In this document: in pieces, positions 1-7,148 of the stretch
Numbering within the stretch: the stretch's first letter is position 1
Layout: the number at the start of each line of letters is the position of its first letter
Source of the DNA: Kiritimatiellia bacterium
GTDB lineage: Bacteria; Verrucomicrobiota; Kiritimatiellia; RFP12; UBA1067
Direction of reading: 5' to 3'
DNA length: 11,122 nucleotides
NCBI GenBank assembly: GCA_017648225.1
Contig: JAGCJE010000208.1
Location: 1 to 11,122 of the forward strand
The notes under the pieces: model-generated
What the model saw: the letters and a program-made list of their open reading frames with translations, nothing else
Database searches by the model: none
What the model was told of the DNA's origin: nothing
Made by a program: the position numbers and the translations under genes

Positions 1-2942
1 CCGTCCACGTGCCGCTTTCGATCGAAGCGCAGATGGAATCGAAGCTCATGATGCTCGCTTCGACTTCGATCTTCTCACCCGCTTCGGGCAAGTCCGTCAT
101 GACTCCTACCCAGGACGTCTGCTTGGGACTTTACTTCCTTACCGTTCCTTCGCAGCAGGATAAGCTCGCCGGTAAGATCGCCGGCAAGACCGACTGCTCC
201 GGCGAACATCTTCCGCTTTTCAACGACATCGGTGAAGTGGAGTTCGGCATTGCAGAGGGCGCGATCAGCTATCACACGCGCATCCGCTACCGCAACCCCG
301 ACTTCGGCACGACGGGCCGTCCCCACGGCGTGACCGACAAGCGTACGATCGAGACGACCGCCGGCCGCGTTATCTTCAACGACGTCTGGCCTGAAGGCAT
401 GGGCTTCTGGAACGACAAGTGCTCGAAGTCGACGATCGGCAAGCTTATTCTCGACTGCCACAAGGTCGCCGGCCACGACGTCACCGTCGAGGCTATCGAC
501 AAGCTCAAGAGCCTCGGCTACCAGTTCGCCACGATTTCCGGCGCGTCGATGGGTCTTAAGGACATGATCCGTCCCGCCGACAAGGACGCCGAAATCGAGA
601 AGGCCCGCAAGGAGGCCGACAAGGTTCAGCAGCAGTTCCAGCAGGGTATCATCACCGACGGCGAACGTCACAACAAGATCGTCGATATTTGGTCCGCTAC
701 GACCGAGAAGGTCGGTGACGAGCTCTACAAGACGATCGATAAGAACATCAGCCCCGAGAACAAGAATCCTACGGAATTGAACCCCGTTTACATGTTCGTC
801 GACTCGAAGGCTCGTGGTTCCAAGCTCCAGATCCGTCAGCTCGCCGGTATGCGCGGCCTTATGGCGAATCCTTCGGGCGATATTATCGAACGCCCGATTA
901 CCGCGTCGTTCCGCGAGGGTCTGTCGGTTCTCGAATACTTCATTTCCTCCCACGGTGCGCGTAAGGGTCTTGCCGATACGGCTCTCAAGACGGCCGACGC
1001 CGGTTACCTTACCCGTAAGCTCGTCGACGTCTCCCAGGACGTCATCATCACCCAGGAAGACTGCAACACCGTTAACGGTATTGAGGTCGAGGCTATTATC
1101 GAAGGCGACGAGGTTAAGGTTTCTCTCGGCGACCGAGTTCTCGGCCGTACGGCTCTTTATGAGGTTCGCGATCCCAAGACCGATGAAATCATCGTCAAGG
1201 CCAACGAGGAGATCAACGAGGCCGCCTGCGCCGAAATCAACAAGCGCGGCGTAGAGAAGATCTGGATTCGCTCCGGTCTCACCTGCGACGCCGAGCACGG
1301 CATGTGCGCGAAGTGCTACGGCCGCGACCTTTCCACGGGCCGCGAGGTCGAGATCGGCACCGCCGTCGGCATCATCGCCGCCCAGTCCATCGGCGAACCC
1401 GGCACTCAGCTCACGATGCGTACGTTCCATATCGGCGGTACGGCGTCCGCTACGGCGAAGATTCCCGAAATCGTTCTCAAGAACGAGGGTGTCGCCAGGT
1501 TCGTAGACGTTCGTAAGGTGCGCAACGACGAAGGCAACGAGGTCGTTCTCAACAAGAACGGATCGCTCGAGATCTACTCGAAGAGCGGAGCCAAGCTTGA
1601 CACCTATCAGCTTCAGATGGGTACGACGCTTCTTATCGAAGACGGCGCCGAAGTCAAGAAGGGTCAGAAGGTCGCCATTTGGGATCCTCACTCGGTGCCT
1701 GTTCTTTCCGAGGCCGCCGGCGAAATCGTGTTCGTCGACTTCGAAGAGGACGTTTCCGTCAAGACCGAGACCGACCGCGTCACGGGCGCGAAGACGCTCG
1801 TCGTTCTTCCGACCTCCGAATCCAATCTCCATCCGCGTATCGAGATTCGCAACGCCGACGGAAAGATGCTCGACTCGCACGACATTCCTACCGGCGCTAT
1901 CGTCATGGTCCGCGACGGCATGAAGGCCACGGCCGGTATGCTTCTGGCGAAGACTCCGCGCGAGGCCGCCAAGACCCGCGACATTACGGGCGGTCTTCCG
2001 CGCGTTGCCGAGCTTTTCGAAGCCCGTCAGCCCAAGGACGCCGCTGAAATCGCGAAGATCGAGGGCGTCATCGAGTTCGGCGACAATATCCGCGGCAAGC
2101 GCTGCGTGAAGGTCGTCGACTCCATCACCGGTCTTACCGAGGAGCACCTCATCCCGATGGGCAAGCAGATCGTCGTGTTCAAGGGCGACCGCGTCAAGAA
2201 GGGTCAGCAGCTTACCGAAGGTCCCGTCATTCCTCAGGAGATCCTCGAGGTCTCCGGTCCTCAGGAACTCGAGAAGTATCTCGTCAACGAGGTTCAGCAG
2301 GTCTACCGTCTCCAGGGCGTGGAGATCAACGATAAGCACATCGAAATCATCGTCCGTCAGATGCTCCGCAAGGTCAGCATCACGAACCCCGGCGATACCG
2401 ACTTCCTCTGGGGCGAGCAGGTTTCGCGTCAGACGTTCCTCAAGGTCAACGAGGAGATGATGATGTCCGGCCGTCGTCCCGCCGAGGCTCAGCCCGCTTT
2501 GCTCGGCATCACGAAGGCCGCTCTCGAGACCGACTCGTTCATCTCGTCCGCGTCGTTCCAGGATACGACCCGCGTCCTTACCGAGGCCGCCACGATGGGC
2601 CGCGTCGACGAACTCCGCGGCTTCAAGGAGAACGTCATTCTCGGCCACCTCATCCCCGGCGGTACCGGCTTCCCGCTCCATCGCCACCTCAAGCTCGTTC
2701 CTCTCTGCGATACGATTTCCGACGAAGAGATGGATCAGCTCCGCGAAGAGCAGCGTAGGCGCCACGAGGAACTCTACGGAATTCCTTCTTCGGGTCTCCC
2801 CGGCGAAGAGAACGACAACGAGGACGATCTCGGCGAGCCCGTTCTCATCGCCGATACGGGCGACAACTCCGTCGACGGCGGCGACATGCTCACGAGCGAC
2901 GATATGGGTATCGTCGACGGAGGCGACGATCTTCTCGGCTGA
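1..2942 (+). CDS. rpoC: DNA-directed RNA polymerase subunit beta' (5'-truncated by window)
   Basis: This is the C-terminal part of the beta' subunit of RNA polymerase, a core part of the catalytic cleft. The reading frame is open from base 3 and begins VHVPLSIEAQ. In E. coli that segment comes directly after the Mg-binding NADFDGD motif, so the active-site loop lies just outside the window. Visible in order: the bridge helix (HGARKGLADTALKTA, from about 951); a four-cysteine zinc site with Cys codons at 1062, 1284, 1305 and 1314 (the last three as CX6CX2C); and the trigger loop start (GEPGTQLTMRTFHIGG, to about 1440). Next comes an insertion of roughly 177 residues (about 1441-1971) matching the SI3 insertion of Gram-negative lineages, then the trigger-loop return (DITGGLPRVAELFEA) and the conserved C-terminal SFQDTTRVLTEAA block. 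The fragment has 979 residues, about 40 more than the E. coli equivalent, mostly in a very acidic tail. The codon choice is strongly biased, as expected for high expression. rpoB would be expected upstream but is not visible. Confidence 0.98.
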   Translation, partial: VHVPLSIEAQMESKLMMLASTSIFSPASGKSVMTPTQDVCLGLYFLTVPSQQDKLAGKIAGKTDCSGEHLPLFNDIGEVEFGIAEGAISYHTRIRYRNPDFGTTGRPHGVTDKRTIETTAGRVIFNDVWPEGMGFWNDKCSKSTIGKLILDCHKVAGHDVTVEAIDKLKSLGYQFATISGASMGLKDMIRPADKDAEIEKARKEADKVQQQFQQGIITDGERHNKIVDIWSATTEKVGDELYKTIDKNISPENKNPTELNPVYMFVDSKARGSKLQIRQLAGMRGLMANPSGDIIERPITASFREGLSVLEYFISSHGARKGLADTALKTADAGYLTRKLVDVSQDVIITQEDCNTVNGIEVEAIIEGDEVKVSLGDRVLGRTALYEVRDPKTDEIIVKANEEINEAACAEINKRGVEKIWIRSGLTCDAEHGMCAKCYGRDLSTGREVEIGTAVGIIAAQSIGEPGTQLTMRTFHIGGTASATAKIPEIVLKNEGVARFVDVRKVRNDEGNEVVLNKNGSLEIYSKSGAKLDTYQLQMGTTLLIEDGAEVKKGQKVAIWDPHSVPVLSEAAGEIVFVDFEEDVSVKTETDRVTGAKTLVVLPTSESNLHPRIEIRNADGKMLDSHDIPTGAIVMVRDGMKATAGMLLAKTPREAAKTRDITGGLPRVAELFEARQPKDAAEIAKIEGVIEFGDNIRGKRCVKVVDSITGLTEEHLIPMGKQIVVFKGDRVKKGQQLTEGPVIPQEILEVSGPQELEKYLVNEVQQVYRLQGVEINDKHIEIIVRQMLRKVSITNPGDTDFLWGEQVSRQTFLKVNEEMMMSGRRPAEAQPALLGITKAALETDSFISSASFQDTTRVLTEAATMGRVDELRGFKENVILGHLIPGGTGFPLHRHLKLVPLCDTISDEEMDQLREEQRRRHEELYGIPSSGLPGEENDNEDDLGEPVLIADTGDNSVDGGDMLTSDDMGIVDGGDDLLG

Positions 2943-2964
2943 AAACCTGAGAAGAATTACTGAA

Positions 2965-3000
2965 CGAAAAGGCGCGGGAAACCGCGCCTTTTCGTTTTTT
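2965..3000 (+). terminator. Rho-independent terminator after rpoC
   Basis: A perfect 13-bp stem (2965-2977 with 2982-2994) is closed by a GAAA tetraloop and followed by six T residues, then a second T-rich stretch. The stem begins 22 nt after the rpoC stop codon. It should end the rpoB-rpoC transcript and insulate the tRNA gene that follows. The A-run on the 5' side means it could also act on antisense transcripts. Confidence 0.95.
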
Positions 3001-3021
3001 CGGATTTTTTTATTTTCCCTC

Positions 3022-3051
3022 TTGCAATGTGAAGTCCGAATATGATATACT
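3022..3051 (+). promoter_or_regulatory. Sigma-70-type promoter of tRNA-Asn
   Basis: TTGCAA (3022-3027) and TATACT (3046-3051) are separated by 18 nt and lie between the rpoC terminator and the tRNA gene. Transcription would start near 3058, leaving a leader of about 11 nt before the mature tRNA. The alternative hexamer TATGAT (3041-3046) is spaced only 13 nt from the -35 and is less likely. The -35 resembles that of the potA promoter (TTGCAT). Confidence 0.7.
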
Positions 3052-3068
3052 TTATGCCAACAACACGT

Positions 3069-3143
3069 TCGGGTGTGGCGCAGCGGTAGCGCAGTTGACT
3101 GTTAATCAATTGGTCACTGGTTCGAATCCAGTCACCCGAGCCA
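3069..3143 (+). tRNA. tRNA-Asn (anticodon GTT)
   Basis: The full cloverleaf can be folded by eye. The acceptor stem is TCGGGTG with CACCCGA (7 bp). The D arm is GCGC/GCGC with loop AGCGGTA. The anticodon stem is GTTGA/TCAAT, with one G-U pair at its base, and its loop CTGTTAA puts the anticodon GTT at 3101-3103. The variable region has 5 nt, and the T arm is ACTGG/CCAGT with loop TTCGAAT. The discriminator is G3140 and the 3' CCA (3141-3143) is encoded. GTT reads the Asn codons AAC and AAT. The gene stands alone, with a promoter upstream and a terminator downstream. Confidence 0.97.
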
Positions 3144-3157
3144 TTTAAAACCGAAAG

Positions 3158-3184
3158 AATCCGCCTTGAAAAGCGGATTTTTTT
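3158..3184 (+). terminator. Rho-independent terminator after tRNA-Asn
   Basis: A 7-bp stem AATCCGC (3158-3164) pairs with GCGGATT (3173-3179) around an 8-nt loop, and a run of seven T residues ends at 3184. It begins 15 nt after the tRNA CCA end. The stem is shorter than that of the rpoC terminator, so some readthrough into the OPT transporter gene is possible. Confidence 0.85.
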
Positions 3185-3288
3185 GTTTTCTGAATCTTGT
3201 CGGTGTAGCAGGCGTACCGGCGGGGATTCTTCATCAGAAGAGTTTTGATTCAAAGACGGCTCTTAAAAGGAAACCGGAGTTAACCGAA

Positions 3289-4965
3289 ATGAAGAAAGGT
3301 AATAAGGAAATTACGTTTACGGCTGTTTTGCTCGGCATAATGATTTCAGTTGTGTTCGGTGCGGCGAACGCTTATCTGGGTCTGAGAGTCGGCCTTACGG
3401 TTTCCGCGTCGATTCCGGCGGCGGTGATTTCGATGGGCGTTCTCAGGATCGTTTTAAGGAGAGATTCGATTCTCGAGAATAATATAGTCCAGACGATCGG
3501 CTCGGCGGGAGAGTCCCTGGTGGCGGGCGCTATTTTCACAATGCCGGCGCTTTATCTATGGGCGGAAGAGGGCGTGTGCCTTCCGCCTGGATTTTTTCAG
3601 CTTACCGTAATTGCGCTGTTGGGCGGTGTTTTAGGTGTTTTGCTGATGATTCCCGTGAGAAAGCCGCTTATTGTAGATGAAGATAAGACTTTGCCTTTCC
3701 CTGAAGCGCGTGCATGCGCCGCGGTTTTGCGCGCGGGAGAAAAGGGATCCGGTCTAGCGCGAGACGTCTTTATAGGGCTTGGGTTGGCCGCTCTTGTAAA
3801 GTTCATTATCGATTTCTTCAAATGGATTCCTGCGGCAATATCGTTTCCCATAAGGCGACTGCGCGGAGAAGTAGGGCTGGAACTTTCTTCGGCGCTTTTG
3901 GGTGTAGGATATATTGTTGGAACTAAAGTTTCGACTCTTGTTTTTGCGGGATCATTTTTAGGATGGCTTATACTTATTCCGCTTTTTTCATTTTTTTATG
4001 AGCCCGCAACCAAGGCCTATCTTGAAGGCGGTGCCATAGCCGTCTGGAAGGATTACGTCAGATATGTCGGAGCGGGAGCGATAGCGACTGGAGGTCTTAT
4101 TTCCCTTGTTAAGACGTTGCCGACCTTTTTCAGGGCTTTTTCACGAACCGTTTCGTCCTCGTGTTCCGGCGACGATACCGGGGATATTCCCCTTAAACGT
4201 GTTGCGGCCGGCGTGGCGGCGGTTGTTCTTCTCATAGTGCTCCTCCCACAGGTCCCCGTAGGCGTCGGCGGAGCGTTGCTGATTGCGCTTTTCGGCTTTT
4301 TCTTCGCAATCGTTTCTGCGCGGATGGTGGGACTGGTAGGATGTTCCAACAATCCTGTCTCGGGCATGACGATAGCAACGCTCGTCGTTTCGGCTTTCGC
4401 CCTTAAAACCTGCGGCGTCGTAGGGGCCGCCGGAATGGTTTCGGCGATAGCGATAGGCAGCATGGTATGCATAATCGCCGCATTGGCCGGCGATATGTCC
4501 CAGGATTTGAAGACCGGCTGGCTTATCGGAGCTACGCCGTGGAAGCAGCAGGTCTGTGAATTTGTCGGAGTTGGTGTCGCAGCCTTTACCGTGTCGGGAG
4601 TTCTACTCCTTCTGCATAAGGCCTGGGGTTTCGGCAGCGAGGAGATTTCAGCTCCCCAGGCGATGCTTATGAAGTCCGTCACGGAGGGCATTATGGGCGG
4701 AACCCTGCCATGGGGTCTTTTGTTCATCGGAGTCGGAATCGCCGTAGTTATCGCGTTGTGCCGATTACCGGTGATGCCCTGCGCTTTAGGCATATATCTG
4801 CCGATAAACCTGAACGCGACTATCTTCGCGGGAGGTCTGCTGAGATGTCTCATGGACCGTTTCAGACCTGGAATCTCCTCGCGCATCACGCTTCTGTCGG
4901 CCGGACTTATAGCCGGTGAAAGCCTGTGCGGAATATTGCTCGCGATCCTCGCCGTTCTCGCGTAG
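3289..4965 (+). CDS. OPT-family oligopeptide/metal-complex transporter
   Basis: A polytopic inner-membrane protein of 558 residues, recognised as a prokaryotic member of the oligopeptide transporter (OPT) family. Members of the family take up small peptides or metal chelates by cation-coupled transport; the substrate of this one cannot be read from sequence. Family blocks in order: FGAANAYLGLRVGLTVSA (23-40), NNIVQTIGSAGES (64-76), RKPLIVDEDKTLPFPEA (124-140), GCSNNPVSGMTIATL (351-365), SQDLKTGWLIGATP (404-417) and LPINLNATIFAGGLLR (504-519). Most of the rest is hydrophobic, consistent with a dozen or more membrane helices. The ATG at 3289 is chosen because GGAG (3276-3279) lies 9 nt upstream; the open frame further upstream begins inside the tRNA terminator. 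It is somewhat shorter than many family members (roughly 600-670), and I see no obvious missing block. I see no convincing promoter in the 104 nt before it, nor a terminator after it. ATA, AGA, AGG and TTG codons are frequent, unlike in rpoC. Confidence 0.92.
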   Translation: MKKGNKEITFTAVLLGIMISVVFGAANAYLGLRVGLTVSASIPAAVISMGVLRIVLRRDSILENNIVQTIGSAGESLVAGAIFTMPALYLWAEEGVCLPPGFFQLTVIALLGGVLGVLLMIPVRKPLIVDEDKTLPFPEARACAAVLRAGEKGSGLARDVFIGLGLAALVKFIIDFFKWIPAAISFPIRRLRGEVGLELSSALLGVGYIVGTKVSTLVFAGSFLGWLILIPLFSFFYEPATKAYLEGGAIAVWKDYVRYVGAGAIATGGLISLVKTLPTFFRAFSRTVSSSCSGDDTGDIPLKRVAAGVAAVVLLIVLLPQVPVGVGGALLIALFGFFFAIVSARMVGLVGCSNNPVSGMTIATLVVSAFALKTCGVVGAAGMVSAIAIGSMVCIIAALAGDMSQDLKTGWLIGATPWKQQVCEFVGVGVAAFTVSGVLLLLHKAWGFGSEEISAPQAMLMKSVTEGIMGGTLPWGLLFIGVGIAVVIALCRLPVMPCALGIYLPINLNATIFAGGLLRCLMDRFRPGISSRITLLSAGLIAGESLCGILLAILAVLA

Positions 4966-4997
4966 CCGCGTGCAGCGCTCCTCAATAAAATTCCTGC

Positions 4998-5026
4998 TTG
5001 CATATAAGGCAAAAATTAGGTATCAT
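4998..5026 (+). promoter_or_regulatory. Sigma-70-type promoter of the pot-lepA-icd run
   Basis: TTGCAT (4998-5003) and TATCAT (5021-5026) have the ideal 17-nt spacing and sit in the AT-rich gap between the OPT transporter and potA. The start point would be near 5033, giving a leader of only about 26 nt. It is the only convincing promoter I see for the six genes downstream. A small palindrome (TAGGT-N7-ACCTA, 5017-5033) covers the -10 element and could be an operator. Confidence 0.75.
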
Positions 5027-5033
5027 TCACCTA
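5017..5033. promoter_or_regulatory. Candidate operator palindrome over the potA -10 element
   Basis: TAGGT (5017-5021) and ACCTA (5029-5033) form a perfect 5-bp inverted repeat with a 7-nt spacer. It covers the -10 hexamer and reaches the likely start point, where a repressor would block transcription. Five-bp arms occur easily by chance in AT-rich DNA, and no regulator gene is visible nearby. Confidence 0.25.
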
Positions 5034-5041
5034 TATTTCCT

Positions 5042-5051
5042 AAAGGAGGTG
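5042..5051 (+). promoter_or_regulatory. Extended Shine-Dalgarno site that fixes the potA TTG start
   Basis: AAAGGAGGTG is complementary over all ten bases to the usual 3' end of 16S rRNA. GGAGG ends 9 nt before TTG at 5059. The nearby ATG at 5063 is in another frame, so the near-perfect site supports TTG as the real potA start. Confidence 0.85.
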
Positions 5052-5058
5052 CCAAGAA

Positions 5059-6162
5059 TTGAATGATGACTTTCTCGTCTTCGATCACGTGACGAAACGT
5101 TTCGGCGCGATGACCGCTGTTGATGATGTGTCGCTTACTATAAAAAAGGGTGAGTTCTTTTCTCTGCTCGGCCCGAGCGGATGCGGAAAGACCACGCTTT
5201 TGCGTATGCTCGGTGGGTTCGAAAAACCCGATTCCGGGCGCATTTATCTTGAGGGTAAGGATATTACCGATCTTCCGCCGAACCAGCGGCGCGTTCATAC
5301 CGTTTTTCAGAATTACGCGCTCTTTCCGACGATGACGATCTGGGACAACATCGCTTTTTCGCTGAAGCTTGCAAAACGCCCGAAAGATGAGATCGAGGAG
5401 AAGGTCGACGAGATTCTTGAGATGATTCAGATGTCGGAGCATGCCTGGAAATACCCGAATCAGCTTTCAGGCGGACAGAAGCAGCGTGTCGCCATCGCCC
5501 GCGCCCTCGTCGACAGGCCCCAGGTTCTGCTTCTCGACGAGCCTCTTGCGGCTCTCGACCTTAAGCTTCGCCAGCACATGCTCATCGAGCTTGATACGAT
5601 CCATGATCAGGTCGGCATTACGTTCATGTACGTCACCCACGATCAGGGCGAGGCGATGAGCCTTTCCGACCGTATCGCCGTAATCAACCGCGGCAAAGTC
5701 GAACAGCTTGACGGTCCGGCCAAAATCTACGAGGCCCCGGCTTCCCGCTTTGTGGCGTCGTTCATCGGAGATACCAACTTCTTCTCCGGTGAAATAACCT
5801 CGATCGACGGTGATTACTGCATGATTCAGACGGAAGGGTTCCCTGTAATCAAGGCTTATAACGACAGAAATCTCGCCGTTGAACAGCGCGTCGACCTTTC
5901 GGTGCGCCCTGAGAAGATCCGTGTCACGCTCGAGCCCCCTCCACCCGAGAAGGGCGCCGGCATCAACGTCTTTCCCGCGAAAGTCCAGGATATCGTCTAT
6001 CAGGGAGTTTATACCAAGTACTGGATCAAGGCCGGTGATCTGCGCATTGCGGCTTTAAAGCCCCATTCTCGGTTTCTTCTGGACCAGGAGACGATTACTT
6101 GGAACGATGATGTTTTCGTCTGGTGGCATCCCGACGACGGCTACATGGTGGAAGTGAAATGA
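5059..6162 (+). CDS. potA: Spermidine/putrescine ABC transporter ATP-binding protein
   Basis: The cytoplasmic ATPase that powers polyamine import through PotB and PotC; 367 residues. The ABC domain is complete: Walker A GPSGCGKTT (38-46), Q-loop Gln84, signature LSGGQ (136-140), Walker B VLLLDE (156-161) and switch His194 in VTHDQ. The C-terminal third, from about residue 240, matches the regulatory TOBE-like domain of PotA-type ATPases. The start is a TTG codon placed correctly behind a near-perfect Shine-Dalgarno site. It is the first gene of the pot run, and its stop overlaps the potB start (ATGA, 6159-6162), implying coupled translation. Members of this ATPase family also serve other polyamine-like substrates, but the potB, potC and potD neighbours make the polyamine assignment firm. 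Confidence 0.96.
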   Translation: MNDDFLVFDHVTKRFGAMTAVDDVSLTIKKGEFFSLLGPSGCGKTTLLRMLGGFEKPDSGRIYLEGKDITDLPPNQRRVHTVFQNYALFPTMTIWDNIAFSLKLAKRPKDEIEEKVDEILEMIQMSEHAWKYPNQLSGGQKQRVAIARALVDRPQVLLLDEPLAALDLKLRQHMLIELDTIHDQVGITFMYVTHDQGEAMSLSDRIAVINRGKVEQLDGPAKIYEAPASRFVASFIGDTNFFSGEITSIDGDYCMIQTEGFPVIKAYNDRNLAVEQRVDLSVRPEKIRVTLEPPPPEKGAGINVFPAKVQDIVYQGVYTKYWIKAGDLRIAALKPHSRFLLDQETITWNDDVFVWWHPDDGYMVEVK

Positions 6163-7148
6163 GTGCCCCTCTGAAATCGAAGAAGGCCGAATGGCTTACG
6201 ACTCTGCCGTCGTTCGTGTGGCTCTTGCTGTTCTTCGCCGTTCCGGCGCTGATCGTTCTCGCGTTCACTTTTCACGCGCATACTCCCAACGGCGGCGTAG
6301 GCGAGTGGAGTCTTTCGACCTGGCGCGATCTCGTCGATCCGGACTATCCGGCCATCGTCTGGAAGACGATACGGATATCATTCGAGGTTACGTTCTGGTG
6401 CATCCTTCTTTCTCTTCCGTGCGCGTACGCGATCGCGCGTCTTCCGAAGCGCTGGCGCGCGATCGTCGCGGGCGCGATAATGATGCCGTTCTGGACGAGT
6501 TTCGTCGTGCGGGTGTTCGCATGGAAAACTCTTCTCCATCCCGAAGGCTGGCTGCAGGCGTGTTATCTTACCTATCTGAAGGTTTCCGAATGGATTTTCG
6601 ATTGGCTTCCCGGATTTCTTCAGAAATTTTTCATTTGGATAGGCTTTGCCTCCGCGGATCGTGTGGATCCCATGCTTTCGACTATTCTAGATTCCGAATC
6701 CGCCGTGGTTCTTGTGTCCGTGTATACGTTTCTTCCTTTTGCGATCATGCCTATGTATACGGCCGCAGAGAAGTTTGATTTCTCCCTTCTTGAGGCCGCC
6801 CGCGATCTCGGGGCGAAGAATTTTTACGCGTTCAGAAAGATTTTCATCCCCGGCATCCGCCAGGGAATCATTTCGGCTATTCTTATGGTGTTTATCCCTA
6901 CGATCGGTTCGTACGTGATTCCTCAGATGCTCGGGGGAACAGACTGCGTTCTTATCGGCAATAAGATTTTCATGCGCGCGATGCAGAACCGCAACATTCC
7001 CCACGCGTCGGCTCTTGCCACGCTGATGGCCATTTCCGTACTTGTGCCGCTCGGATGCGCGGTATGGTGGAAAAAGCGCCAGGAGATGCGTGACAAAAAG
7101 AGACTCGACGACAGAACCGCCCACCTGATGACGGGAGGTGTTGAATGA
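6159..7148 (+). CDS. potB: Spermidine/putrescine ABC transporter permease PotB
   Basis: One of the two inner-membrane permease subunits of the polyamine importer; 329 residues with about six hydrophobic helices. The first helix is at about residues 15-37. The EAA loop that docks on the ATPase is EAARDLGAKNFYAF (212-225), ending at Pro231, and it is preceded by the typical YTFLPFAIMPMY stretch (189-200). The start is the ATG at 6159 inside the potA stop, because the protein from there begins MSAPLKSK like other PotB proteins; a longer open frame upstream lies entirely within potA. The protein is about 45-55 residues longer than E. coli PotB. Much of the excess is a Trp/Phe-rich segment at about 133-165, in the external loop between helices. 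Its stop overlaps the potC start by ATGA. Confidence 0.95.
   Translation: MSAPLKSKKAEWLTTLPSFVWLLLFFAVPALIVLAFTFHAHTPNGGVGEWSLSTWRDLVDPDYPAIVWKTIRISFEVTFWCILLSLPCAYAIARLPKRWRAIVAGAIMMPFWTSFVVRVFAWKTLLHPEGWLQACYLTYLKVSEWIFDWLPGFLQKFFIWIGFASADRVDPMLSTILDSESAVVLVSVYTFLPFAIMPMYTAAEKFDFSLLEAARDLGAKNFYAFRKIFIPGIRQGIISAILMVFIPTIGSYVIPQMLGGTDCVLIGNKIFMRAMQNRNIPHASALATLMAISVLVPLGCAVWWKKRQEMRDKKRLDDRTAHLMTGGVE

Noticed and set aside
75..2765. Very long open frame on the minus strand opposite rpoC
   Set aside because: It is in exact codon register with rpoC, shows no family resemblance, and is explained by the absence of TTA, CTA and TCA codons in rpoC.
3120..3143. tRNA-Asn 3' end as an integration (att) site
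   Set aside because: I saw no second copy of the tRNA 3' end downstream and no integrase gene in the window.
3228..3241. Hairpin TCTTC-ATCA-GAAGA upstream of the OPT gene
   Set aside because: Five base pairs with no adequate T-run; too weak to call a terminator or riboswitch.
2957..3253. Minus-strand frame of 98 codons containing GDWIRTSDQLINSQLRYRC
   Set aside because: This is the antisense translation of tRNA-Asn and its flanks, a known kind of spurious protein in databases.
3166..3288. Longer N-terminus for the OPT transporter starting at 3166
   Set aside because: That ATG lies in the loop of the tRNA terminator with no ribosome site, and the extra residues are not typical of the family; ATG at 3289 has GGAG 9 nt upstream.
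5063..5065. ATG as the potA start
   Set aside because: It is out of frame with the ABC domain; only the TTG at 5059 reads into potA behind the Shine-Dalgarno site.
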